Positions 43,411 to 51,867 of a DNA stretch of 64,000 bases are shown here, piece by piece. Location: NCBI GenBank assembly GCA_034432155.1, contig DAOUCP010000085.1, positions 16,164-80,163 on the forward strand, read 5' to 3'. Each line of letters opens with the position of its first letter. Within the stretch, counting starts at the first letter, position 1. Both the position numbers and the translations under genes were made by a program. Source of the stretch: DAOUCP01 sp034432155. Lineage in GTDB: Bacteria; Chloroflexota; Anaerolineae; Epilineales; Epilineaceae. The notes beneath the pieces are model-generated. The model searched no databases. It was given only the letters and a program-made list of their open reading frames with translations, and was not told the origin of the DNA.

Positions 43411-45723
43411 CTACTCACGCGACACCCAAGGCAAATACAGCTTTTCGGAAGCGGCCGGCACCGTCGGACCAGGCGTCGGCGGTTCCGTCGGTGGCGGCGT
43501 GGCTGGCACAGTGGGCTGCGCCGTAGGGGTTGCGCTCGGCGTCTCGACCGGCCGCCAGCCAGCCAGCTCTGCTGGATCCACCGGCAGGCGGCGGACCCGC
43601 CTGCCGGTGAGGGCGAAGATGGCGTTGGTGATCGCCGGCGACACCGCGGGGAAGCCGGGCTCGCCAATGCCGCCCGGGCTCTGGGTGCTGGGCACGATGT
43701 GCACCTCGACCTCGGGCATCTCACCGATGGTGAGCCAGCGGTAGTCGGCATAACTCGTTTCGCGCACGCCGCCACCCTCGACCGTGATTCGTGCTTTGAG
43801 CGCCGTGGCCACGCCATCGGCGATGGCACTTTGCATCTGTGCTTCCACGCCCAGCGGATTGACGCAGATGCCGCAGTCGACGGCACAAACCACGCGTCGC
43901 ACCCGCACCGCCCCAGCCACCGAGACCTCCACCTCAGCGACGTCGGAGACCCACGAGCCGAAGCAGTTCGTGCAGGCAATGCCCCGTCCCACATGGGGCG
44001 GCAGCGGCTCGTCCCAGCCGGCCTTTTCCGCTGCCAGGTCCAGAACGCCGCGCAGTCGGTTATCGCGGATCAGGGCCCGCCGGAAGCGGTAGGGATCCTG
44101 ACCAGCGGCGGCCGCCAGCTCATCGATGAACGACTCGTTGGCGAAGACGTACTGGGTGTTCTCCACCGAGCGCCAGGCACCGGTGGGCAGCGGTAGACCC
44201 ACGTTCGTGGCCTCCACCGATGTGTTGGGAATACCGTAGGGCGGGCGCGATTGAAAGACGGTGGCTGGTTCCGAGCCGCGACCGGAGAGTAGCTGCAGCA
44301 CGCTCCGGCCCTGGTTGGCGATGGCCACGCGCTCATGCCAGGCCACCGGATTGCCATCGGCATCTAGACCGCCGCGGCAGCGGTGCACGCTCGCCGGGCG
44401 ATAGAAATCGTGGCGCATGTCGTCGTCGCGGCTCCAGATGACCTGCACCGGCGAGCCAATCTGCCGTGCCAGTTGGGCCGCTTCGGTGGCATAATCGGTG
44501 GCCAGCCGCCTGCCAAAGCCGCCCCCGGTAAAGAGCACGTGGACGGTGACATTGCCTGTCGGTATCCGCAGGCTGCCCGCGACCGCCGATTGCACGCTGC
44601 CCGGTGCCTGTGTCGGCGTCCAAATCTCGCAGCGGTCGCCCACCACATGGGCCGTGCAGTTCATCGGCTCCATGGTTGCGTGGGCGAGGTAGGGCAACAG
44701 ATACTCGGCCTCCACCGCCTGCACCGCCGAGGCAGGCAGATCGGGCAAAGCGCCGACGGCGGCGCGCAAGCGCCGCCACACCTCGGCGTCATCCACATCG
44801 GCATTGGCGCCCGGATCCCAGGTGACGCGCAGTAGGTCCCGACCCCGCAGCGCTGCCCAGGCATGGTCGGCCACCACGGCCACACCGCTCCCGAAGCGAA
44901 AGACATCGCGCACGCCGGGTACGCGGCGTGTGGCCGCATCGTCGAAGCTTGCCGCCCGGCCACCGAACGGCACCGGCCGGGCGATGGCAACGACGCGCAG
45001 TTCCGGCAAGCGAACGTCAAGTCCGTAGACGGCCTGTCCGGTCACCATGGCGAACGCATCCAGGCGCCGCGTCGGCTTGCCGATCAGCTTGAACTGGCTC
45101 GGAGTCTTGAGGGGCGGATCGGCGGGTACCGACTCGCGAGCCGCGGCCGCAGCCAGTTCCCCGTACGTCAGCCGACGACCCGTCGGCTCGTGGATGACGG
45201 TACTGAGCTCCGCGCGACAGGTGCCTGGATCCACCCCCCATCGCCTGGCCGCGGCGGCGATCAGCATGATTCGCGCCGCTGCCCCGGCCTGGCGCATCGG
45301 TGTCCAGAAGTTGCGGGTACTGGTCGACCCGCCCGAGGTCTGGTTGCCATAGCGGCTGTCGGCTGGTGCTTGCTCATAGCGCACCTGACTCCAGTCCGCT
45401 TCCAGCTCCTCGGCGACATGCATGGCCAGCGAAGTGCGAGGCCCCTGGCCCATGTCCGGCCGCGGGATAACCACCGTCACCGTATTGTCGCTGTCAATGC
45501 GCACGTACAGGCCCAAGTCGACAAGCTGATTGGCATCGAGGTCGTACGCCACCTCCCGACGGCGCGCCGCCATCGGAGCGCCGATGGCGCGGATGACAAA
45601 CGCCTCGGGGCTGCCGGCGAGCCAGAAAACGCCGAGCTGCAGGCCGGCGGTCGCCTTCAGCAAGTCGCGCCGGCTGATGCCGGCCGGGCGGTCATAGCGG
45701 CCCGATCGAACCTTGTCGGCCAT
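43411..45723 (-). CDS. Molybdopterin-binding subunit of an aldehyde/isoquinoline oxidoreductase (IorB-like)
   Basis: A 770-residue molybdenum hydroxylase large subunit. A Tat signal is present (GISRRDLLKATAG then a hydrophobic stretch), so the folded enzyme is exported. Core motifs: RPDMGQGPRTSLAMHVAEEL, TGGGFGRRLATDYATEAA, GAWRSVENTQYVFANESFIDELA, DCGICVNPLGVEAQMQSAI, and GGIGEPGFPAVSPAI with the catalytic Glu. Residues ~718-770 are unusual: a Pro/Thr-rich stalk and a final KLYLPWVSRE tail, like other exported proteins here, suggesting surface attachment. ATG 45723 follows AGGAGG at 5 nt. The two-subunit form normally passes electrons to a cytochrome or the respiratory chain; no FAD subunit gene is present. 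Confidence 0.9.
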   Translation of the reverse strand: MADKVRSGRYDRPAGISRRDLLKATAGLQLGVFWLAGSPEAFVIRAIGAPMAARRREVAYDLDANQLVDLGLYVRIDSDNTVTVVIPRPDMGQGPRTSLAMHVAEELEADWSQVRYEQAPADSRYGNQTSGGSTSTRNFWTPMRQAGAAARIMLIAAAARRWGVDPGTCRAELSTVIHEPTGRRLTYGELAAAAARESVPADPPLKTPSQFKLIGKPTRRLDAFAMVTGQAVYGLDVRLPELRVVAIARPVPFGGRAASFDDAATRRVPGVRDVFRFGSGVAVVADHAWAALRGRDLLRVTWDPGANADVDDAEVWRRLRAAVGALPDLPASAVQAVEAEYLLPYLAHATMEPMNCTAHVVGDRCEIWTPTQAPGSVQSAVAGSLRIPTGNVTVHVLFTGGGFGRRLATDYATEAAQLARQIGSPVQVIWSRDDDMRHDFYRPASVHRCRGGLDADGNPVAWHERVAIANQGRSVLQLLSGRGSEPATVFQSRPPYGIPNTSVEATNVGLPLPTGAWRSVENTQYVFANESFIDELAAAAGQDPYRFRRALIRDNRLRGVLDLAAEKAGWDEPLPPHVGRGIACTNCFGSWVSDVAEVEVSVAGAVRVRRVVCAVDCGICVNPLGVEAQMQSAIADGVATALKARITVEGGGVRETSYADYRWLTIGEMPEVEVHIVPSTQSPGGIGEPGFPAVSPAITNAIFALTGRRVRRLPVDPAELAGWRPVETPSATPTAQPTVPATPPPTEPPTPGPTVPAASEKLYLPWVSRE

Positions 45724-45777
45724 GCGTGCCTCCTGCTTTCCCCCTCCGACCTGGAAGCGGGCAAGTTCAGTCTTTGA

Positions 45778-46242
45778 CTAGCCGCCACCGCCGCGGGCAG
45801 CGCGGTGAATGGCCCTGCGTATCCGCACATAGCTACCGCAGCGACAAATGTGATCGGCGAGCGCCTCGTCAATCTCGCGGTCCGTAGGCTGGGCACTCGT
45901 CGCCAACAGGGCGGCGACGGTCATCAGCACTCCCGGTTGGCAGTAGCCGCACTGCGAGACGTCCTCCTCCAACCAGGCCTGCTGCAACCGGTGCAGGCCA
46001 GCCGTCCCCAGGCCCTCGATGGTGGTGATGCGGTGGCCGGCCGCCGCTTCGACCGTCGTCTGGCACGAGCGGACTGGCTGACCATCTAGGTGAACGACGC
46101 AGCTCCCACACACGCCAATCCCGCAGCCGTACTTGGTGCCCGTCAATCCCAGCAGGTCTCGCAGTACCCACAGGAGAGGCATGTCGGCCGGTGCTTCCAC
46201 CGACCGGGTCTGGCCATCGACGAGCAACTGGAAACTTGCCAT
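45778..46242 (-). CDS. [2Fe-2S] subunit of the molybdenum hydroxylase (IorA-like)
   Basis: A 154-residue iron-sulfur subunit that carries electrons from the molybdenum site. It has a plant-type ferredoxin cluster (KYGCGIGVCGSCVVHLDG with Cys completing in VRSCQT) and a second helical-domain cluster (SQCGYCQPG with HICRCGSY). Length and order are those of the IorA/CoxS family. ATG 46242 lies about 8 nt after a G-rich site. It precedes the large-subunit gene by 54 nt. Confidence 0.95.
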   Translation of the reverse strand: MASFQLLVDGQTRSVEAPADMPLLWVLRDLLGLTGTKYGCGIGVCGSCVVHLDGQPVRSCQTTVEAAAGHRITTIEGLGTAGLHRLQQAWLEEDVSQCGYCQPGVLMTVAALLATSAQPTDREIDEALADHICRCGSYVRIRRAIHRAARGGGG

Positions 46243-46282
46243 GGCGTGGCCCCCTCGTAGCGAAGCGCGAGCGCGTGGCGCA

Positions 46283-46311
46283 ATGGTACTGTCCGCCGAG
46301 TCGATGGTCCA
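46283..46311 (-). promoter_or_regulatory. Likely promoter of the molybdenum hydroxylase operon
   Basis: On the minus strand TGGACC (46311-46306), 17 nt and TACCAT (46288-46283): four consensus bases in each box at ideal spacing. The leader would be about 35 nt. Confidence 0.35.
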
Positions 46312-46402
46312 GCCCGCCTGTGCCGAACCCGCGGCACCCCGGAGCGTCCTGACGCGCACACACGCGCACCGACGCGGGCTGCGGCGTGTCCGGTCGACGG
46401 CG

Positions 46403-47638
46403 CTAGCTGGCCCCCGTGTTGCTCGGCTGCGGCGGGCCACTCCGCCACACCTCCAAGCCCCACTTCCCGCGGCCGAACGAGACAATGCGCGGATCTCGGA
46501 CCATGTGCTGACGGACGCTCTTGATGGATCGTGGCGCGTCGCCGACGGTCGCCAGCCGACGGTTGATTTCCAGCGCCAGCTCGGTCAGGCGCATCGGTGC
46601 GCCCTGCTCGCGCAGGATGCGGCAAGCTCGCTTGGAGTGACTGGAGAGACACTCAAAGCGCATCTGGTAGACGTCCGGGCCAACGGACTCGATGCAACCA
46701 TTCAGGCGCAGCGCACAGCGGGCGTACTCGCGAGTCAGGCTCCCCGACCGGCGCCGGTTCGCCTCGGACTGGATCTCGGCAAGCGACCGGGGCCCTTCAT
46801 CTTCGCGCAGGATGTCAGCGACGACCATGACGGCCCGGTCCAGACGCGCCACTGAGAGACCGCTGTTCGGCCAGTACCAATAGGGCTCAGGTAAGTGCCC
46901 CGCCCTGGGCGCTCGCCGCCGCCTCAGCCCCAACGTGTCGAGCAGCAGTTGCAGCGCACCGTAGGTCGCGCCCTTCACCGGCGTTCGGTAGCGCCGTGAG
47001 AAGAGCTCGATCAGCTCGTCCTCCCGCCAAACCACGCCGCCCGCTCTTACAATGCGGGCTATCTCTTGGGCCTCGGCAACCATCGCCGCCGGCACCCGGG
47101 CGCCAAGTGGCGGGCGACCGCCAACCAGAACTTCCCGCAGCTGTCGGAGGGCCCGGGCGTGAATCTGGTGCACTCGCTGACGGCTCACTCCGAGGCCGGC
47201 ACCGATCTCCCACAGCACGTGGCCCTTGGAACCGTCCAGCCCGTACCGCTCGCGCATCACGGTGTAGGCGGTGCCGCCGCCGCCCCACTGGCTGACCATG
47301 TGTTCCCAAAGTGCCTTGGCCAGCGGGCCCAAGTGGCGGAGCAAGTTTACGGGGCGCTCGCCGGGATCGATGGTGGCCAGCCATGGCATCTCCAGTTCGG
47401 CAGCCCGCTTCACGACGAGCCCGGGTTCCTGCACCGCGGCATCCAAGGCGCTGGCGATGGCGGCAATGCTCTTGACGCCGAGGTTGCGCATGGTGGCCAG
47501 CCGACCAGTAGCCAGGGCGTCTGCCAGCTCGCCCACGCTGCGCAGATCGGCACGCCACAACACCTGGCGGATGCGCGGCGGCAAGTCGAGAGCGTTCAGT
47601 GGTAGATCACGAACTTCCTGCGGCACGACCGTGGACAT
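46403..47638 (-). CDS. Candidate regulator: RNA polymerase alpha-CTD-like + sigma region 4-like + winged-helix domains
   Basis: A 411-residue DNA-binding protein of unusual design. Residues ~12-66 resemble the C-terminal domain of RNA polymerase alpha (LRSVGELADALATG, then MRNLGVKSIAAIASAL, the helix-hairpin-helix). Residues ~136-170 resemble sigma-70 region 4 (HVLWEIGAGLGVSRQRVHQIHARALRQLR; compare EIGxxLGVSRERVRQIExxALxxLR). Residues ~190-250, ~268-328 and ~338-398 each look like winged helices of the HARE-HTH/RpoE-delta kind, e.g. ILREQGAPMRLTELALEINRR and VRDPRIVSFGRGKWGLE. ATG 47638 has AGGAGG at 5 nt. It lies between the hydroxylase genes and the divergent xdhC. Regulation of that set is an inference. 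Confidence 0.75.
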   Translation of the reverse strand: MSTVVPQEVRDLPLNALDLPPRIRQVLWRADLRSVGELADALATGRLATMRNLGVKSIAAIASALDAAVQEPGLVVKRAAELEMPWLATIDPGERPVNLLRHLGPLAKALWEHMVSQWGGGGTAYTVMRERYGLDGSKGHVLWEIGAGLGVSRQRVHQIHARALRQLREVLVGGRPPLGARVPAAMVAEAQEIARIVRAGGVVWREDELIELFSRRYRTPVKGATYGALQLLLDTLGLRRRRAPRAGHLPEPYWYWPNSGLSVARLDRAVMVVADILREDEGPRSLAEIQSEANRRRSGSLTREYARCALRLNGCIESVGPDVYQMRFECLSSHSKRACRILREQGAPMRLTELALEINRRLATVGDAPRSIKSVRQHMVRDPRIVSFGRGKWGLEVWRSGPPQPSNTGAS

Positions 47639-47938
47639 GCCTTCCTCCTGCAGGCTCGCTTGGCCTGTCCCACCCGGCCCAGCGGCGAGTTTCTCGCATA
47701 GCATGCCACGCCACCGAGGGAAGTCAAGTGGCCAGAGCCGTGTTGCACAGTGCCCAGGAGATTTCGTGACCACGGTAGTGTCGCACCCTCGTCCCAGAGG
47801 CAGGCAGGATTCCGTCGGGCACTGGCCGGCAAGGGCGGCGCCGCAGGAACCGCGAGCCGGTGTATACTCGGAATGTACCCGGCGGGGTCGTTTGGCTGGG
47901 ACCGGCCGCCGCCGGGTCAGTGCCAAAGGATGACGCCG
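47639..47938. other. 300-nt divergent promoter region between the regulator and xdhC
   Basis: It holds a possible minus-strand promoter (47727-47698) and, on the plus strand, TATACT at 47863-47868 preceded directly by TG, 70 nt before the xdhC ATG. I see no gene and no clear operator palindrome. Confidence 0.45.
47698..47727 (-). promoter_or_regulatory. Possible promoter of the regulator gene
   Basis: On the minus strand TTGACT (47727-47722), 18 nt and TGCTAT (47703-47698). The -35 box is good and the -10 box weak. The leader would be about 55 nt. Confidence 0.3.
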
Positions 47939-48766
47939 ATGGTCTGCCCACAAGCCCCGAGTGACGATGTTGCGAGCCTGCTGGCCGAGGCAGCACGCCT
48001 CGAGGCGAGTGGGGAGCCAGCCACGCTCTGCACCATCGTCGAGGTCAGCGGCTCGGCGCCACGGGGGCTGGGAGCGCGGATGATCGTCTATGACGACGGC
48101 CGAACGATCGGCACCATCGGCGGTGGATCTCTTGAGCAGGACTTGATCGACCGCTGCCAAGCGGGTGACATCGCCGAGCCCATGGTGGTCCGCTACGATC
48201 TGGCGCGCGATGTGGCCATGGCCTGCGGCGGAGCGGTACGCATCCTCTTGGAGCCTCTGGGTCAGACGCCATGGCTCCTCTTGTTCGGCGCTGGTCACGT
48301 CGCCCGCGCCCTGGCCCCGCTGGCGGCCCGCTGTGCGTTTCGGGTGGCGGTTGTCGATAGCGACAGCCGCTTCTGTTGTGCCGACCGCTTTCCCGAGGCC
48401 ACGATGCTCGTGCCGACGTTCGATCCAACAGCTTGGACCGGTCTGCCGCTCGACCAGCGTGGCTACGCAGTGATCGTCACCGGCGACCATGCGCAGGACG
48501 CCAGGATTCTTGGGCACCTCTTGGCCTATCCCTTTCCCTACCTGGGGATGATCGGCTCGCGACGAAAGGTGGCGCAGGTCTTGGCGGCCTTGGCCGAACA
48601 AGGTGCGTCCGCCGAGGCCCTGGCGCGCGTTCGGGCGCCCATTGGCCTGAACATCGGCGCTGAGACGCCGAGTGAAATCGCCGTGAGCATCCTGGCGGAA
48701 ATGATTGCCGTGCGGCGGCGGTGCATCGGTCGCATCGGCGCACCGCTGTCGGATCACGAACCGTAG
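47939..48766 (+). CDS. xdhC: XdhC/CoxI family molybdenum hydroxylase maturation protein
   Basis: A 275-residue protein of the family that binds and sulfurates molybdenum cofactor and inserts it into xanthine dehydrogenase-type enzymes. VEVSGSAPRGLGARMIVYDDGRTIGTIGGGSLEQDL is the N-terminal XdhC domain. LLLFGAGHVARALAPLAARCAFRVAVVDSD is the Rossmann domain, and GMIGSRRKVAQVL and PIGLNIGAETPSEIAVSILAEMIA complete the C-terminal signature. ATG 47939 is chosen because AAAGGA lies 8 nt upstream; ATG 47930 overlaps that site. The likely client is the iorAB-type enzyme at 43411-46242. Confidence 0.93.
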   Translation: MVCPQAPSDDVASLLAEAARLEASGEPATLCTIVEVSGSAPRGLGARMIVYDDGRTIGTIGGGSLEQDLIDRCQAGDIAEPMVVRYDLARDVAMACGGAVRILLEPLGQTPWLLLFGAGHVARALAPLAARCAFRVAVVDSDSRFCCADRFPEATMLVPTFDPTAWTGLPLDQRGYAVIVTGDHAQDARILGHLLAYPFPYLGMIGSRRKVAQVLAALAEQGASAEALARVRAPIGLNIGAETPSEIAVSILAEMIAVRRRCIGRIGAPLSDHEP

Positions 48767-48771
48767 GTTCG

Positions 48772-49485
48772 ATGGAGCCCCTCCAAGCCCACGGCAATGG
48801 TAAGACGGGCCCACCGGGCCCAACTCGGCCGGACCGAGGCCGCACGCCCAAGCCGACGTCGCATTTTCCTCCCAGCCAGAGCGAAAACCGGTCCATCTGG
48901 GCGGTCGTCTTGGCTGCCGGTCGGAGCTCCCGCTTTGGCGCCGTCAAGGCCCTCATGCCCATCGGCGGCCGCACCGCGCTCGCCACCATCCTCGCCGTGG
49001 CCCGGCGGGCAGGCGCAGCGGGTGTGGTCGTCGTGACCGGTCACCACCGCTCGGCTGTGGCACCCGTGGTTGCCGCCGGCCAGGCCATCGAGTGTCCCAA
49101 TCCTGACCCCGACCGCGGCATGATGAGTTCGGTGCGCGTCGGCGTTGGCTGCCTGCCGGCCGGAGCGGCTGCCTTGATCTGGCCTGTCGACCATCCCTTC
49201 GTGCGGTCGGCGACGGTGCGGCACATCATCGCCGCCCTGCAGACGTCGCCCGATCGGTCCGCTCCGCCGATCGTGGTACCCTGCTACGCCGGACGAGGCG
49301 GCCACCCGACGCTCTTCCCCGCCGATCTCTGCTCGGCCCTGCTTGTCCTCGACGACACCGGAGGCCCCGACCGGCTGCTCCGGCAGCACGCCAACCGTGT
49401 GCTGTGGTTGCCGGTGGCCGATCCCGGCGTCCGTAGGGACATCGATCGGCCCACCGATCTCTCCGCCACGCCGTCGGCAACCTAG
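48772..49485 (+). CDS. MocA/MobA-like molybdenum cofactor nucleotidyltransferase
   Basis: A 237-residue protein that probably attaches CMP (or GMP) to molybdopterin for hydroxylase-type enzymes. The nucleotide-binding start is WAVVLAAGRSSRFGAVKALMPIGGRTAL, with the LAAGxSxRxGxxK pattern, after a 40-residue Pro-rich leader. AALIWPVDHPFV carries the metal-binding Asp, and PCYAGRGGHPTLFP the family's GxxGHP motif. It starts 5 nt after xdhC. Adjacent xdhC and mocA genes are a standard maturation pair. An internal start nearer the AVVLAAG motif is possible. Confidence 0.88.
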   Translation: MEPLQAHGNGKTGPPGPTRPDRGRTPKPTSHFPPSQSENRSIWAVVLAAGRSSRFGAVKALMPIGGRTALATILAVARRAGAAGVVVVTGHHRSAVAPVVAAGQAIECPNPDPDRGMMSSVRVGVGCLPAGAAALIWPVDHPFVRSATVRHIIAALQTSPDRSAPPIVVPCYAGRGGHPTLFPADLCSALLVLDDTGGPDRLLRQHANRVLWLPVADPGVRRDIDRPTDLSATPSAT

Positions 49486-49804
49486 CCCTCCGTTCCGCCG
49501 GCGCATCCTGACGCCTCGCCCCCAAGCTCGGGCGGCCAAGCACCATGCCCCGCGTGGCCTCGTAGGTGGCGGAGCACGCAGAGTTGACAGTCGGCTCGGC
49601 GTGACGCTAGCATGCTCTTTCAGCATTGAACCCGAACGACCACCGGCCGGGCCGGCGGCCATGGCTGGCGGCAGCAACCTCGAGAGGGCCGCGCAGCCGC
49701 TTTGGCTGCGGCACCACCGAGACGGCCTGTCAGCCGGTTTGACTGCGCCACGTTCCTTGCCGCCAGTAGAAGCCATCGCACTCATCGAACGCAGCGGAGA
49801 TCGC
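49486..49804. other. 319-nt region: promoter and long leader of the propionyl-CoA synthetase gene
   Basis: The promoter is at 49584-49613. The predicted ~185-nt leader holds a 7-bp hairpin (49692-49698 with 49704-49710, loop GCTTT) and a GC-rich self-complementary stretch near 49650. It does not match any riboswitch I recognise. Confidence 0.5.
49584..49613 (+). promoter_or_regulatory. Promoter of the propionyl-CoA synthetase gene
   Basis: A consensus TTGACA (49584-49589), 18 nt and TAGCAT (49608-49613). It is the only perfect -35 box I noticed at this kind of position. Confidence 0.55.
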
Positions 49805-51703
49805 ATGGGCAAGTACGAAGAGGTGTTTCGACGCAGCATCGAGGACCCCGAAGGATTTTGGGCCGAAGCGGCGGCAGCCGTCGACTGGTACCAGCCGTGG
49901 GAACGCGTCCTGGACGATTCCCAGCCGCCGTTCTACCGCTGGTTCGTCGGCGGCCAGCTGAACACCTGCCACAACGCGCTGGACCGGCATGTCGCCGCCG
50001 GCCGGGGTGAGCAGGCGGCGATCCTGTACGACAGTCCGGTCACCGGCCAGAAGCGGACGCTGACCTACCGCCGGCTGCTCGATGAGGTGAGCCGCTTCGC
50101 GGGTGTGTTGCGGGGGCTGGGCGTCGGGAAGGGAGACACCGTCATCGTGTACATGCCCATGGTACCGGAAGCCGTCGTGGCCATGCTGGCCTGTGCTCGC
50201 ATCGGCGCCATTCACTCGGTGGTCTTCGGCGGCTTCGCGCCGCACGAGCTCGCTGTCCGCATCGACGATGCCAGGCCCAAGGTCATTGTCTCGGCTTCCT
50301 GCGGCATCGAACCCAACAAGGTCATTGCCTACAAGCCGATGCTGGAGCAGGCGATTCGCCAGGCAAGCCACAAGCCGCAGAGCTGCGTGATCCTGCAGCG
50401 GCCTCAGGCGCGCGCCGAACTTGTCGACGGCCGGGATCACGACTGGCAGGCGGCCATGGCCGATGCCCGGCCCACCGAGTGTGTACCGGTAGCCTCTACG
50501 GATCCGCTTTACATCCTGTACACTTCGGGAACTACCGGCATGCCCAAGGGCGTGGTGCGCGACAACGGCGGCCATGCCGTTGCCTTGCGCTGGAGCATGC
50601 CCCACATCTACGACGTCCACCCGGGTGACGTATACTGGGCGGCCTCCGACGTTGGTTGGGTGGTCGGCCACTCGTACATCGTGTACGCCCCGCTGCTGAC
50701 AGGTTGCACCACAGTTCTCTATGAGGGCAAGCCGGTCGGCACCCCCGATCCAGGCGCCTTCTGGCGGGTGATCAGCGAGTACGGGGTGAAGGTGCTGTTC
50801 ACCGCGCCCACCGCCTTCCGGGCGATCAAGAAGGAGGATCCGAGCGGCGCGTACTTGCGGCGTTACGATCTCTCGGCATTTCGCTATCTCTTCCTGGCCG
50901 GCGAGCGCCTGGACCCCGATACCTACCACTGGGCAAGCGGCCTGCTTCAGCGGCCCGTCATCGACCACTGGTGGCAGACGGAGACCGGCTGGCCCATCGC
51001 CGCCAACTGCGTCGGCATCGAAATGCTGCCGATCAAGCCGGGCTCGGCCACCCGGCCGGTGCCGGGCTACGACGTGCGCATCGTGGACAGCTTCGGTGCC
51101 CCATGCGGTCCGAACGAGGAAGGCACCGTCGTCATTCGACTGCCCTTGCCGCCGGGCAACCTGACCACGTTGTGGGGTCGTGACGATGCCTTCGTCGAGT
51201 CATACGCGGCGCCCTTCCCTGGCCACTACTTCACCGGCGACGGCGGTCACGTGGACGAAGACGGCTATGTGTTCATCATGGGCCGCGTCGACGATGTCAT
51301 CAACGTCGCCGGCCACCGCCTGTCCACCGGCGAGATGGAGGAAGTCATCGCCACCCACCCGGCGGTCGCGGAGTGTGCCGTCATCGGCGTCGAAGACGCC
51401 CTGAAGGGACAGGTGCCGATCGGCTTCGTCGTCTTGAAAGCCGGCGCCCAGGTCGAGCCGCAGGCGCTGGAGGACGAACTGGCCCAGCTGGTGCGCTCGC
51501 AGATCGGCCCCATCGCCTGCTACCGGGTGACCTGCATTGTCAAGCGGCTTCCGAAGACCCGGTCGGGCAAGATCCTGCGGGGAACGATGCGCAAGATCGC
51601 CGATGGGCAGCCCTACCGGGTGCCGTCGACCATCGACGATCCGGAGATCCTGGACGAGATCGCGGCAGGTCTCCGGCAGGCTGGCTACGCCAAGTCGTCG
51701 TGA
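49805..51703 (+). CDS. prpE: Propionyl-CoA synthetase
   Basis: A 632-residue acyl-CoA ligase of the acetyl/propionyl group. YTSGTTGMPKGVVRDNGGHA is the P-loop in the form typical of PrpE. ASDVGWVVGHSYIVYAPLL, WWQTETGWPIAANC, YFTGDGGHVDEDGYVFIMGRVDDVINVAGHRLSTGEMEE and KTRSGKILRGTMR (catalytic Lys) follow. It makes propionyl-CoA from propionate via propionyl-AMP. ATG 49805 with GGAG at 5 nt gives a normal start (MGKYEEVFRRSIEDPEGFW). Methylcitrate-cycle and propionyl-CoA carboxylase genes are not in the window. Confidence 0.93.
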   Translation: MGKYEEVFRRSIEDPEGFWAEAAAAVDWYQPWERVLDDSQPPFYRWFVGGQLNTCHNALDRHVAAGRGEQAAILYDSPVTGQKRTLTYRRLLDEVSRFAGVLRGLGVGKGDTVIVYMPMVPEAVVAMLACARIGAIHSVVFGGFAPHELAVRIDDARPKVIVSASCGIEPNKVIAYKPMLEQAIRQASHKPQSCVILQRPQARAELVDGRDHDWQAAMADARPTECVPVASTDPLYILYTSGTTGMPKGVVRDNGGHAVALRWSMPHIYDVHPGDVYWAASDVGWVVGHSYIVYAPLLTGCTTVLYEGKPVGTPDPGAFWRVISEYGVKVLFTAPTAFRAIKKEDPSGAYLRRYDLSAFRYLFLAGERLDPDTYHWASGLLQRPVIDHWWQTETGWPIAANCVGIEMLPIKPGSATRPVPGYDVRIVDSFGAPCGPNEEGTVVIRLPLPPGNLTTLWGRDDAFVESYAAPFPGHYFTGDGGHVDEDGYVFIMGRVDDVINVAGHRLSTGEMEEVIATHPAVAECAVIGVEDALKGQVPIGFVVLKAGAQVEPQALEDELAQLVRSQIGPIACYRVTCIVKRLPKTRSGKILRGTMRKIADGQPYRVPSTIDDPEILDEIAAGLRQAGYAKSS

Positions 51704-51867
51704 CATCCGGGCACGGTACGTCTCCAGCGTCGGCAGGCGGAGGCGCCACGTTTGGCCAAGCAAACGTGCGGCCCCTCCGAGTGCCGCCCTACGTTCGGTA
51801 TCGGCCGGGATTGCCACCCCTTGCCGGCACGGCTGCCCGGCCATCGCGGCGACGCCCAGGCCGACCC

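Noticed and set aside
51700..51867. GTGA-overlap start for the SGNH protein
   Set aside because: The extra 56 residues have poor third-position GC and no signal-like features; the basic region plus membrane helix begins after GTG 51868. Kept as an alternative in the entry.
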